From Pseudomonadota bacterium (GTDB taxonomy: Bacteria > Desulfobacterota > Binatia > Binatales > Binataceae), in contig JAJPIL010000007.1 in NCBI GenBank assembly GCA_021324755.1, forward strand, positions 62,001-126,000: DNA of 64,000 bases, in the 5' to 3' direction. Below, in pieces: positions 43,284-52,242 of this stretch (position 1 is the stretch's first letter; each line of letters starts with the position of its first letter). The notes under the pieces are model-generated. The model had not been told where the DNA came from and made no database searches. It worked only from the letters and a program-made list of their open reading frames with translations. A program made the translations under genes and the position numbers.

Positions 43284-44720
43284 ATGCTTGCTAATTTGGT
43301 TGGCGAGAAGTGGCAACGTCCCTCTGGGTGCAAAACCCTACCTGTGTTCGATCCCGCAACCGGGGAGATTATTGAGGAGGTGCCTCTGTCGGGCGAACGC
43401 GAGGTCGACGACGCAGTTCGCGCTGCTAAACAAGCCTACGTCAGATGGTCTGCGAGCTCGGTTACCGAGCGGGTAGAACTCATGTTTCGCTTTAAGGCGC
43501 TTCTCGAAGCTCACCGCGAAGAACTCGCCGCTATCATTACTCGACATCACGGCAAGACTCTGGAGGAAGCGCGCGGCGAGGTTAGACGAGGTATCGAAGT
43601 CGTCGATTTCGCGTGTGGGGCACCGACTCTACTTCAGGGCCGTACGTTGCGCGCCGTCACTGGCAGCGTTGACCAAGACTACTACCGCTATCCGCTCGGC
43701 GTTGTTGCGGGAATTACGCCGTTTAATTTTCCCGTGATGATTCCGCTTTGGATGTTCCCCTTGGCAGTCGTTGCGGGTAACACCTTCGTTTTGAAACCTT
43801 CCGAGCGAACTCCGCTCGGTGCTGTCCGCTTGGCCGAGCTATTTCTCGAGGCTGGTTTCCCCAATGGTGTCCTCAACGTGGTTCAGGGCGCGGGTGACGC
43901 CGTGGAGGCTTTGTTGCGCCATCCCGACGTCCGCGCAATTTCTTTCGTTGGGTCCGAGCCGGTTGCGCGTCATGTCTATCAGGAGGCGGCGCGCAATTTA
44001 AAGCGCGTCCAGGCGGCTGGAGGCGCTAAAAATCATATTTTCGTGATGCCGGATGCCGATTTGTCGCTAGCAGTTCCGGCGATCCTCAACTCGGCTTTCG
44101 GCAATGCGGGAGAGCGTTGCTTGGCCGGGAGTGTGGTAGTGGCGGTCGGGGGAGCCGGAAAGGACCTACTCGACCGTTTGGAGAGCGACGCGCGAAAATT
44201 GAAGGTCGGCCCCGGTGATCAACCCGGTGTGGACATGGGGCCACTTATCCGCGAAGAACATCGCCGTCGCGTCATATCCCACATCGAGCGCGGCATTCGC
44301 GAGGGCGCGCAAGCAATTCTCGACGGTCGCAACGATGACTACCTTAAACGACCAGGGTTTTTCCTTGGCCCAACTATCCTTAACGGCGTTTCGCCCGAGA
44401 TGGCCGCAGCGCGCGAGGAAATTTTTGGTCCCGTCTTATCGGTGTCTTACGCTAGTTCGCTCGCCGAGGCGATTGAGCAGGCGAACAGGGTAGCGTTCGG
44501 AAACATGGCTACTATCTTCACCACTTCGGGCCGCAGTGCGCGCGAATTTCGCGACAAGGTTGAAGCAGGAATGGTTGGAATCAACGTGGGTGTCGCGCAA
44601 CCGTTCGCATTCTATCCGTTCTCCGGTTGGAAAGGCTCGTTCTACGGCGACCTTCATATCCACGGCACCGACGGTGTGGAGTTTTACACTAGGAAGAAAG
44701 TGGTAGTCTCGAGATGGTAA
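43284..44720 (+). CDS. mmsA: Methylmalonate-semialdehyde dehydrogenase (CoA-acylating)
   Basis: Aldehyde dehydrogenase-family enzyme that converts methylmalonate (or malonate) semialdehyde and CoA to propionyl-CoA (or acetyl-CoA) with NAD. It has 478 residues. NAD-binding and oxyanion segments are TPFNFPVMIPLWMFP and FVGSEPVARHVY. The catalytic cysteine is Cys279 in NAGERCLAGS. The C-terminal FSGWKGSFYGDLHIHG is typical of the MmsA/IolA subgroup. Start ATG follows AGGAGGGTGTC. It precedes a carrier protein and a sugar-acid catabolic cluster, though valine and inositol genes are not seen, so the pathway it serves is unclear. Confidence 0.9.
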   Translation: MLANLVGEKWQRPSGCKTLPVFDPATGEIIEEVPLSGEREVDDAVRAAKQAYVRWSASSVTERVELMFRFKALLEAHREELAAIITRHHGKTLEEARGEVRRGIEVVDFACGAPTLLQGRTLRAVTGSVDQDYYRYPLGVVAGITPFNFPVMIPLWMFPLAVVAGNTFVLKPSERTPLGAVRLAELFLEAGFPNGVLNVVQGAGDAVEALLRHPDVRAISFVGSEPVARHVYQEAARNLKRVQAAGGAKNHIFVMPDADLSLAVPAILNSAFGNAGERCLAGSVVVAVGGAGKDLLDRLESDARKLKVGPGDQPGVDMGPLIREEHRRRVISHIERGIREGAQAILDGRNDDYLKRPGFFLGPTILNGVSPEMAAAREEIFGPVLSVSYASSLAEAIEQANRVAFGNMATIFTTSGRSAREFRDKVEAGMVGINVGVAQPFAFYPFSGWKGSFYGDLHIHGTDGVEFYTRKKVVVSRW

Positions 44721-44900
44721 AGCTTCGCCTCGCTCGATTTCGAAAACGTGTGCGTTGAACTACGCGGCGACGTTGATATCAAAGAGGCGAGTTCAGCTTA
44801 GCCCAGCGTTGGCGTAAGGCTCATCGCCGGTGTGGCTAGTGATACTAAGCGAGCCGTAGTTAGAATTGCTAGCACAAGATGCCGAAGTTCGGGGCGAACT

Positions 44901-45329
44901 ATGACCGAAGAAATGGATTGCCGCTATTCGATTGAACATCTATGGGTCCGGTGTCACGGCACGGACGTCGAGATAGGCGTTACCAACTTCGGGCAAAGAC
45001 AAATGATTCGGGTCAATGGTGTCGAATTACCTCAGGTGGGAAAGGAGCTAAACCGAGGCGAGATCTTGTGTGTTCTACACGCCATGAAGGCTGCTGTCGA
45101 GCTGCCCTCGCCGGTAAGCGGCACCGTGACCGAAGTCAACCGGCAGTTGCTCGAGCGGCCGTGGCGCGTTAATTCGGACCCTTATGGCAGTGGATGGCTG
45201 GTGAGGATGCGAATGAGAAATCCGGCGGAGCTGGATGACCTCCTTGACGAAGACACCTACAATGCGAAGTTTCCATGGAGCGAATGGCAATCGAGGCTGT
45301 TGAGTAAATATCGACCACCAAGCAACTAG
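44901..45329 (+). CDS. GcvH-like lipoyl/biotinyl carrier protein with an AMK motif
   Basis: A 142-residue protein with the glycine-cleavage H-protein fold. It shows SIEHLWVRCHG (like THEWVR), IGVTNFGQ, VNSDPYGSGWLVRMRM and DLLDEDTYNAKF, the last two being classic GcvH signatures. The modification site reads LHAMKAAVELPSPVSG with Lys63. GcvH normally has ESVKA, while biotin carriers have EAMKM, so this site is intermediate. Lipoylation is more likely from the fold; biotinylation is possible. No gcvT or gcvP is nearby. The ATG at 44901 is chosen over an upstream start because it begins at the domain. Confidence 0.75.
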   Translation: MTEEMDCRYSIEHLWVRCHGTDVEIGVTNFGQRQMIRVNGVELPQVGKELNRGEILCVLHAMKAAVELPSPVSGTVTEVNRQLLERPWRVNSDPYGSGWLVRMRMRNPAELDDLLDEDTYNAKFPWSEWQSRLLSKYRPPSN

Positions 45330-45588
45330 GGCACTGTTAATCGAGAGAAATAAAAGTTTTGGCGTCTCTCGTGATGAGCTCCGATCATTCGTAAAGGGCA
45401 GACATTCGGCTTAAGGTTGGACTTAGAGCTGGAGCCTCGTGTGGGGGCGTATCATGGTTAGTCCCAAAGGAGATGTTGCGCGCAGGTCGGAGCTCTCGGC
45501 CGTACTCTTATTGCTCGTGTAACTTGAGGGCTTTGCGCATAAAAGGCAGAGCTCGTAAGATGATCGAAGTTGGGCGGGTGGATAGTTG

Positions 45589-46554
45589 ATGCGCGTCGTA
45601 ATAACAGGTGGTGCAGGTTTTCTCGGTTCGCGCCTTGCGCAAGTTTTGCTCGAAAGGAAATACCTCTGCGACCCAGCTGGCAACCGTCGTGAAATTACCG
45701 AGCTAGTGGTGGCAGATGTTCAGGCGCCCGCAGAACCTTTGCCTGGTGTGAGATATATCGTTGGCGACCTTCTAGAGCCCGATTCGGTCGCCAAGGTGTT
45801 GGATGCGAACACGGGCAGTCTCTTCCATCTGGCTGCCGTGGTAAGCGCGGAGGCCGAAGCTAACTTCGAACTGGGGATGCGCGTCAATTTCGACTTGACG
45901 CGAGCGCTGATTGACCGCGCGCGTAAGATTGGCATCCGACCGCGTTTTGTGTTTACCAGCTCGCTCGCCGTTTTTGGCGCTGATCTTCCTGGTGTGATAA
46001 CGGATAGGACAGCGGCGATTCCCTTGTCTTCCTATGGCACCCAGAAGGCAATGGCCGAACTGCTTATCAACGATGCGAGCCGCAAGGGATTTATCGACGG
46101 CCGAGTGGTTCGCTTGCCCACCGTAGCCGTGCGTCCGGGCAAGCCTAACCGAGCCGCATCGGCTTTCGTAAGCGGAATTTTGCGCGAACCGCTGGCTGGC
46201 CGTGAGACAGTTTGCCCCGTGCCGCCGGAAACGGAGCTGTGGATCGCTTCGCCGCGCACTGTGGTGGCGTCGCTCATCCATGCTCACGATCTTGCGCCGG
46301 AGCGATGGGGCCACCACCGCATAGTGAATCTTCCTGGAATTACGGTACGCGTGAGCGAGATGCTCGAAGCGTTGAAGCGAGCGGGCGGCGACCCTAGTCT
46401 GGTTCGCTTTGAGCGCGACCCGGTAATCGAGCGGATCGTCTGCAGCTGGCCGGCGCGGATGCAAACGACTAGAGCTACTGAGTTAGGTTTTCCGTCAGAC
46501 ACCAACATTGACCAGATCGTCCGCGCCTATGTCGAGGACTATCTGGGGAAGTAA
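45589..46554 (+). CDS. denD: D-erythronate dehydrogenase-type extended SDR
   Basis: A 321-residue NAD-dependent extended SDR that resembles DenD, which oxidises D-erythronate to 2-oxo-tetronate. It has GGAGFLGSRLAQ near the N terminus, FHLAAVVSAEAEANFE, the catalytic YxxxK in SYGTQKAMAE, and RLPTVAVRPGKPNRAAS, a segment typical of the DenD group. The assignment is strengthened by otnK, otnC and otnI directly downstream. A TTG at 45586 precedes the ATG by one codon. The gap to otnK is 55 bases. Confidence 0.87.
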   Translation: MRVVITGGAGFLGSRLAQVLLERKYLCDPAGNRREITELVVADVQAPAEPLPGVRYIVGDLLEPDSVAKVLDANTGSLFHLAAVVSAEAEANFELGMRVNFDLTRALIDRARKIGIRPRFVFTSSLAVFGADLPGVITDRTAAIPLSSYGTQKAMAELLINDASRKGFIDGRVVRLPTVAVRPGKPNRAASAFVSGILREPLAGRETVCPVPPETELWIASPRTVVASLIHAHDLAPERWGHHRIVNLPGITVRVSEMLEALKRAGGDPSLVRFERDPVIERIVCSWPARMQTTRATELGFPSDTNIDQIVRAYVEDYLGK

Positions 46555-46609
46555 ACGGGTTCTAGCTTCGTAGCGAGCCTTCGCCGACGCTTACGGAGGC
46601 TATCGCGAA

Positions 46610-47872
46610 GTGCTGCTTGGTTGTATCGCCGACGATTTTACGGGGGCGACCGATCTCGCCAGTATGCTGGTCGAACATGGGATGCGCACCGTTCTGCTGG
46701 TCGGTCTGCCAGAGCGTCAAATGCCCGTGGGCGATACGGACGCTGTTGTAATCGCGCTTAAATCGCGCAATATTCCTGCATCCGAGGCAGTAAAGCAGTC
46801 GTGCGCCGCGCTTGAGTGGCTGATCTCGAAGGGCGCAGCACAGATTTTTTTCAAGTACTGTTCGACTTTCGATTCCACCGACGAGGGCAACATCGGCCCC
46901 GTAGCTCGCGCGTTGCTTGAACGGCTCGGCGAGAACTTCACTATCGCATGTCCCGCTTTACCAGTTAACGGTCGCACGGTTTACAGGGGCCATCTGTTCG
47001 TGGGCGACGCACTGCTATCAGAGTCTGGCATGGAGAAACATCCGCTCAATCCTATGACTGACTCTAATCTGGTCCGAGTCCTGGAGCGGCAGGTGCATGA
47101 AAAAGTCGGGTTGGTGCCCTACGAAGTTGTCGAGCAAGGGTGCGAAGCTATCGGTCGTCGTTTCGCCACGCTGCGGGCTCAGGGCATTCGCTTTGCGATC
47201 GTGGACGCGCTCTGTGACCGCCATCTCTACGCTATCGGTGCAGCATGTGCTGAGCTTAAGCTGGTGACGGGTGGGTCGGGCGTGGCGATAGGTTTGCCTT
47301 CCAATTTCGTTCGCCGCGGCCTTTTGAAGCCCGACTGTCAAGTGAATTCTCTTGGAGCGGTTGAGGGTTTTTCGGTAGTCCTGGCTGGGAGCTGCTCGCG
47401 AGCCACGCTTGCGCAGGTAGATTACATGCGAAGGCGCGGCTTTGATAGCTTTAGGTTGGAGCCGCTAAAGTCTTCCGAGGACGAGCTCTGCGACGCGGCG
47501 GTACGATGGGCGTTGCCGAGGCTTGGCGACAAGCCGTTGCTCATTTACTCAAGCGCACAGCCGGAAGAGGTAGCGGGCGTTCAGGCGTATCTAGGACGCG
47601 AGCGCGCCAGTCGGCTCATAGAACGCGTGATGGCTCGAATCGCCTGCAAACTGGTTGATAGCGGTGTTCGTCGCTTGCTGGTCGCCGGAGGCGAGACGGC
47701 CGGGACGGTGGTGCAGGCGTTGAACGTGCGCGCCTTGCAAATCGGCAGAGCAATTGACCCAGGAGTCCCATGGACCAAAAGCTTAGTGGGTCCTCCTTTG
47801 TTTCTCGCTCTTAAGTCTGGGAATTTCGGGTCTGAGGACTTTTTCGTCAAAGCTTTTGAGGTTCTCAAGTGA
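46610..47872 (+). CDS. otnK: 3-oxo-tetronate kinase (DUF1537/four-carbon acid sugar kinase)
   Basis: A 420-residue kinase that phosphorylates 3-oxo-tetronate at C4. The N-terminal sugar-binding domain starts GCIADDFTGATDLASML. The middle has KYCSTFDSTDEGNIGPVA and PALPVNGRTVYRGHLF. The C-terminal nucleotide-binding domain has VAGGETAGTVVQAL and GVPW. The GTG start at 46610 is preceded by GGAGG at 10 bases. The last bases overlap otnC (GTGA), so translation is coupled. Confidence 0.93.
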   Translation: MLLGCIADDFTGATDLASMLVEHGMRTVLLVGLPERQMPVGDTDAVVIALKSRNIPASEAVKQSCAALEWLISKGAAQIFFKYCSTFDSTDEGNIGPVARALLERLGENFTIACPALPVNGRTVYRGHLFVGDALLSESGMEKHPLNPMTDSNLVRVLERQVHEKVGLVPYEVVEQGCEAIGRRFATLRAQGIRFAIVDALCDRHLYAIGAACAELKLVTGGSGVAIGLPSNFVRRGLLKPDCQVNSLGAVEGFSVVLAGSCSRATLAQVDYMRRRGFDSFRLEPLKSSEDELCDAAVRWALPRLGDKPLLIYSSAQPEEVAGVQAYLGRERASRLIERVMARIACKLVDSGVRRLLVAGGETAGTVVQALNVRALQIGRAIDPGVPWTKSLVGPPLFLALKSGNFGSEDFFVKAFEVLK

Positions 47873-48510
47873 GCAGCGAGGAACGCAAGGCAAGAGAGTC
47901 GATTGTCGCGATAGGGCGCTCGCTCTATCAGCGCGGGCTGTCTTATGGCAGCGCAGGCAATCTTAGCGTGCGGCTGGGCGATCGATTTTTGATGACGCCG
48001 ACAAACGTGGCTCTCGGGGCGCTCGAACCTAAACGTCTGTCGTTGCTCGATTCAAGCGGAAAGCTAATTACGGGCGATCCCCCAACGAAGGAGGCATTGC
48101 TGCATCTGGCGATCTATGAGACGAGACCCAACGTCAAAGCTGTAGTACATCTCCATTCTACTTACGCGGTTGCGCTGTCGTGCCTATCCGAGGTAAGTCC
48201 CGACGATGTGCTGCCAGCATTGACGCCCTACTACGTGATGCGCGTGGGGCGACTCGTCTTGGTCCCCTATTATCCGCCCGGCGAACCCGCTTTGGCGCAT
48301 GCGGTGCGCGAGCGGGCGCAAATTAGTAGCGCACTTCTACTTGCGAACCACGGTCCGGTGGTTGGCGGTACGTCGCTCGAAGCTGCGGCGCACGCGGCCG
48401 AGGAGCTGGAAGAAAGCGCCAAGTTGTTCCTACTGTTGCGTCGCGAAAAAGTAAGGCCACTCAGCCAGGAAGAGGTCGAAAATTTGCGTGCGCGTTATCC
48501 TCAGCCCTGA
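47869..48510 (+). CDS. otnC: 3-oxo-tetronate 4-phosphate decarboxylase (class II aldolase family)
   Basis: A 213-residue zinc-dependent class II aldolase/adducin-family enzyme that decarboxylates 3-oxo-tetronate 4-phosphate to dihydroxyacetone phosphate. Conserved residues are GSAGNLSVRLG, PPTKEALLHLAIYE (catalytic Glu), AVVHLHSTYAVAL (two zinc His) and NHGPVVGG (third His). The GTG start overlaps the otnK stop. An L-fuculose-phosphate aldolase is the general alternative, but the otnK/otnI context fits OtnC. Confidence 0.9.
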   Translation: MSSEERKARESIVAIGRSLYQRGLSYGSAGNLSVRLGDRFLMTPTNVALGALEPKRLSLLDSSGKLITGDPPTKEALLHLAIYETRPNVKAVVHLHSTYAVALSCLSEVSPDDVLPALTPYYVMRVGRLVLVPYYPPGEPALAHAVRERAQISSALLLANHGPVVGGTSLEAAAHAAEELEESAKLFLLLRREKVRPLSQEEVENLRARYPQP

Positions 48511-48540
48511 GATTCGCGGCATGGGCAGGAGGATGGAACG

Positions 48541-49335
48541 ATGCCGAAGTTCGCGGCAAACCTCACGATGATGTTCAATGAGTCCGAGTTTTTGGACCGG
48601 TTTGAGTCGGCTGCAGAGGCTGGCTTTACCGCCGTTGAGTTTCTTTTCCCGTATAGTTATCCAAAGCACGAATTGCGGGCGCGAATTAAGGACCTGGGGC
48701 TCTCGGTCGTGCTGTTTAATCTTCCGCCGGGACGATGGGAGGCAGGCGAACGCGGAATAGCGGCGCTGCCCGGACGAGAAAGCGAATTTCGCGAAAGCGT
48801 AAAGACGGCGCTTGACTATGCGGAAGCGCTCGAATGTCCTCGCCTTCACGTCATGGCCGGCCTGATACCGGCTGGCGCCGAGGAGCGCGACTTCGAGGCC
48901 ACATATACCGAGAATTTGCGTTACGCGTCGCGCGCGGCCAAAAGTTCGGGCGTCGCTTTGCTGATCGAGCCGATCAACACGCGCGATTTTCCGGGCTACT
49001 TTTTATACAGAACAGATCAAGCCAGGCGTATCATCGAGAAAGTGGCGAGCGACAATTTGTTCCTTCAGTACGACGTTTATCACGCGCAAATCTCCGAGGG
49101 CTTTTTGGTCGAGACCTTGCGCACGAACATCGAAATTATACGGCATATTCAAGTGGCTGGTGTCCCCGGGCGTCATGAACCTGACGAACATCAAGAAATC
49201 AACTATCCGTTCCTGTTCAGTGCGATCGACGCCACCGGCTACAGCGGATGGATCGGATGCGAGTACAGGCCGCGTGGTGGAACGCTTCAGGGGCTTGCGT
49301 GGCTGCGACCGTACGGTATCAAGCCTGTGCGCTGA
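48541..49335 (+). CDS. otnI: 2-oxo-tetronate isomerase (hydroxypyruvate-isomerase family)
   Basis: A 264-residue TIM-barrel isomerase that interconverts 2-oxo- and 3-oxo-tetronate. It starts MPKFAANLTMMFNESEFL and has GFTAVEFLFPYSY, LLIEPINTRDFPGYFL, LQYDVYHAQISEG, and GCEYRPRGGTLQGLAWL at the C terminus, all typical of the Hyi/OtnI family. The start codon follows a strong AGGAGG. Together with denD, otnK and otnC it completes the route from D-erythronate to DHAP. Confidence 0.92.
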   Translation: MPKFAANLTMMFNESEFLDRFESAAEAGFTAVEFLFPYSYPKHELRARIKDLGLSVVLFNLPPGRWEAGERGIAALPGRESEFRESVKTALDYAEALECPRLHVMAGLIPAGAEERDFEATYTENLRYASRAAKSSGVALLIEPINTRDFPGYFLYRTDQARRIIEKVASDNLFLQYDVYHAQISEGFLVETLRTNIEIIRHIQVAGVPGRHEPDEHQEINYPFLFSAIDATGYSGWIGCEYRPRGGTLQGLAWLRPYGIKPVR

Positions 49336-49417
49336 TTTGGTTATCCGTAAGAGGCAAGCGGGCAGGAATCGGTCGCGTTGCAGGTTCTGCGATTCCTACT
49401 AGAGCGTCGCGCCGAGA

Positions 49418-50206
49418 TCAGAAAAAAGTTGTTGCACTGTCTTTGACGTCCGAGATAAACATGTGGCCCGGCGAGTGGGTTATCGCAAGCGGCGGACGCG
49501 ACGCCGCCACTGCGGCCTCGAAGGTCACGCCGCAGGCCCAAAAGACCGGAAGCTCGCCAGGCGCTATCGGTACTGGGTCGCCGAAGTCCGGTTTGGCGAG
49601 ATCGCGGATCCCGATCTTCTCAGGCTCTCCGATGTGGATCGGCGCGCCGTGAGAGTGCGGAAACCGTGCGCTGACTTCTACCGCCCGCGCCACAAGCTCG
49701 GCCGGTATCGGCCTCATCGATACTACCATCGGTCCTTGTAACCGTCCTGCCGGACGGCAGCGAATATTCGTGCGGTACATCGCGACGTTCAAACCCAGCG
49801 AAATATGCTTGAGCGGGATGCCTGCATCGAGCAGCGCGGCTTCGAACGTAAAGCTGCATCCAACCAGGAAGCTTACGAAGTCGTCGCGCCAGAGATCGAC
49901 GATACTTGTTGTTTCGGCGACCCGCACGCCATTTTCGTAAACCCGATACGCGGGAAGATCGGTGCGCAAATCCGCGTCGGGCGCAAAACGAAGCGGCCGA
50001 GGGTCACCCTCGTCTGTTACTTCCAAAACTGGGCAAGAGCGGGGATTTCGCTGGGCGAACAGCAAAGCGTCATAAGCAAACTCTTTCGGTACGATGAGCA
50101 AATTAGTCTGAACGTACCCCTTGCACCATCCGGCGGTAGGTGTCTTAAGCCCCTGGCGGAACCGCTGTCGCGCTTGCCTAGGCGTCAGCAAAGCTACGTC
50201 GTCCAT
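49418..50206 (-). CDS. DUF1445/YcsI family protein, D-glutamate cyclase type
   Basis: A 262-residue member of the DUF1445 (YcsI) family, annotated as putative hydro-lyase and related to mitochondrial D-glutamate cyclase. Seen are GWCKGYVQTNLLIVPKE, FLVGCSFTFEAALLDAG (the family GCSFTFE motif) and PVFWACGVTFEAAV, and near the end ITHSPGHMFISD. The ATG at 50206 follows CGAGGTAGACCC; an upstream TTG at 50230 is less likely. It lies with pxpB, pxpC and pxpA; cyclisation of D-glutamate would make 5-oxo-D-proline, the kind of substrate the neighbours open. That link is inference. Confidence 0.88.
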   Translation of the reverse strand: MDDVALLTPRQARQRFRQGLKTPTAGWCKGYVQTNLLIVPKEFAYDALLFAQRNPRSCPVLEVTDEGDPRPLRFAPDADLRTDLPAYRVYENGVRVAETTSIVDLWRDDFVSFLVGCSFTFEAALLDAGIPLKHISLGLNVAMYRTNIRCRPAGRLQGPMVVSMRPIPAELVARAVEVSARFPHSHGAPIHIGEPEKIGIRDLAKPDFGDPVPIAPGELPVFWACGVTFEAAVAASRPPLAITHSPGHMFISDVKDSATTFF

Positions 50207-50263
50207 GGGTCTACCTCGTGCCAATACCAAAATTGACCGCAGTTTATGCCACTTTAAACCGTC

Positions 50264-51307
50264 CTAATCAGCCGCATTTACGACACCGCTTATCAGATTT
50301 AGGCTGTAAAGCTCCTCGGGTTCGGTAATCCTATTGGGGTCTGTTGTTCGAATCGATTCGAAAAGCTTTTCCAATTCGGCTTCCTGATCCCGGCGAATCT
50401 GCTCTGCCTCTTCCACGCTGACCGGCATGAACTTGATTTTATCGCCTGGTCGTTTGCGAGCCACGCGAGGTATGTCAGCCGAAATTATCGTGGCGATCTT
50501 TGGGTAGCCGCCTGTGGTTTGATGGTCAGCTAAGAGAATTATGGGCTGGCCTGAGCCGGGCACTTGGATTGCCCCAGTTGTGATCGCGTCGGAAACAATG
50601 TCGTAGCCTTTGTTGTTGTGCTCGAGTTTGGGGCCAGCAAGCCGCATCCCCATCCGGTCGAACTCTTCAGTGACTGTGTACTCCGCAGTGAAAAAGGTCT
50701 CGATCGCTTGGGTGGTGAAATAGTCGTCCTGAGGGCCTAGTACAACCCGAATTGGCTGGTACGAATCGTCTTTTGGCACCGCCGGCAGTGCCCATTCCGC
50801 GCGCTGTTCGACTTCGTAAACGGCCAGCGGAAGCACGTCGCCAGCGCGCAGGCTTCGACCGCGAAATCCTCCAATTTTTGCTCGAACCGACGTTGAAAGA
50901 CTTCCTAGAACCGGCTCTAGTGCGACGCCGCCCTGGATAGCGAGATAGGCGCACGAGCTTCGGCGAAGGCTTGCGCCAGCCCTGAAAACGTCGCCTCGAC
51001 GCAAGTAAACAGTTTGATAGCTAGAAACTAAGCGGCGCGGCGCCGTTGTAACTTCCAAAACTCCGCCTCCTGCCAGGGCTACGCGCGTCGACTTAACCTG
51101 CACTTCCAAGGTTGGGCCATATAAAAAAATTTCCAGCGCAGCGGTATTCGGCGGATTCCCGACCAATCGGTTTGCTATACGAAGGCTCAAATGGTCTAAA
51201 GCGCCCGAAACCGGAACGCCGAACGCTTGGTAGCCGAACCTCCCTAGGTCTTGGACGGTCGTTTGAAAACCAGGCGAGATGACTTTGAGCCCGCAAGTCG
51301 CGCTCAC
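50264..51307 (-). CDS. pxpC: 5-oxoprolinase subunit C (biotin-dependent carboxyltransferase-like)
   Basis: A 347-residue subunit of the ATP-dependent PxpABC 5-oxoprolinase, which opens 5-oxoproline to glutamate. The AHS2 domain signature is clear: ISPGFQTTVQDLGRFGYQ, VPVSGALDHLSLRIANRL and QTTGGYPKIATII. The GTG start at 51307 overlaps the pxpB stop by four bases (GTGA). It is part of a leftward unit pxpB-pxpC-DUF1445. Confidence 0.93.
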   Translation of the reverse strand: MSATCGLKVISPGFQTTVQDLGRFGYQAFGVPVSGALDHLSLRIANRLVGNPPNTAALEIFLYGPTLEVQVKSTRVALAGGGVLEVTTAPRRLVSSYQTVYLRRGDVFRAGASLRRSSCAYLAIQGGVALEPVLGSLSTSVRAKIGGFRGRSLRAGDVLPLAVYEVEQRAEWALPAVPKDDSYQPIRVVLGPQDDYFTTQAIETFFTAEYTVTEEFDRMGMRLAGPKLEHNNKGYDIVSDAITTGAIQVPGSGQPIILLADHQTTGGYPKIATIISADIPRVARKRPGDKIKFMPVSVEEAEQIRRDQEAELEKLFESIRTTDPNRITEPEELYSLNLISGVVNAAD

Positions 51308-52026
51308 ACTCTGATCTTCTCCCGCGCAGGCCGATATAGATCTGATTCAGCCGCCTGTTCGATCTGGCGAAATTCTTCAACGCCGATTTCCTCGAACATC
51401 ACAACGTCGCCGGGAGCTAAGAGCGATGGAGGATCCCAGTTGAGGTCGAAGAGTTTAATCGGGGTGCGCCCGATAAGATGCCATCCACCAGGACTTTCAA
51501 CCGGATAGATTCCTGTCATTGAAGTGGCTATCGCTACCGATCCAGCGGGGACTCTGGTTCGCGGATCGGCCCGGCGCGGCAATCGAAGCGGCTCGGCGAG
51601 GTCGCCCATGTAAGGAAACCCCGGCAAGAAGCCGAGCATGTACACGCGGTATTGTCTCTCGAGATGAAGCGCGACTACGCGCTCGGCGCTAAGCCCGGTG
51701 CGGGCACAAACATCCGGCAGGTCGGGAGCGAACTCGGGTGCATAGCAGACTGGTATGCGCCAGAGAGTCGCTTCGCTAGAAGCCGATGTTTTCTTTTCTA
51801 GGACTTGCGCGATAAGAGCTTTAAGATTCGACGAGCTAGTCTTGACCGGGTCGTAAAGCACGAGCAGCGAACGAAACGTAGGAATCGTCTCTATAACCCC
51901 GGGCAGGCGAAGCCTGTTGAGCTTTTGGTTAAGTAGCAACACGCGTTCATTGACGGCACGGTCGATCGTGTCGCCGAACTCGACGATCAAACCGGTATCT
52001 CCGCTCGTTAGAAAGCGAACCGTCAC
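51304..52026 (-). CDS. pxpB: 5-oxoprolinase subunit B (KipI-like)
   Basis: A 240-residue AHS1/KipI-family protein, partner of PxpC. Conserved motifs are EFGDTIDRAVNERVL, IPVCYAPEFAPDLPDV, YMLGFLPGFPYMGDL (the GFxPGFPYM hallmark) and GSVAIATSMTGIYPVESPGGWHLIG. The start is GTG at 52026; the region between it and the divergent pxpA is 216 bases. In B. subtilis the KipI name reflects a sporulation kinase effect, which is not relevant here. Confidence 0.93.
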   Translation of the reverse strand: MTVRFLTSGDTGLIVEFGDTIDRAVNERVLLLNQKLNRLRLPGVIETIPTFRSLLVLYDPVKTSSSNLKALIAQVLEKKTSASSEATLWRIPVCYAPEFAPDLPDVCARTGLSAERVVALHLERQYRVYMLGFLPGFPYMGDLAEPLRLPRRADPRTRVPAGSVAIATSMTGIYPVESPGGWHLIGRTPIKLFDLNWDPPSLLAPGDVVMFEEIGVEEFRQIEQAAESDLYRPAREKIRV

Positions 52027-52242
52027 TACATTTTTTCAAACGCCGAACCGTCAGCCAAACGCTGCCACGCTCGGGCTGATAGGGCGAGATGGCCAGTGCG
52101 TTTCGGGCTTTTTGCCCTGCTGCCGCTTCGGCGTCTTGGTTCTTGTTGGTAACATCTTGGTAGAGGAAAAACAACGTCGTTTTCGGAGTCCGCAGGCAGG
52201 CTTTATCGAAGGAATCAGTATCTTTTTGGTGGGGCGCTCGCG

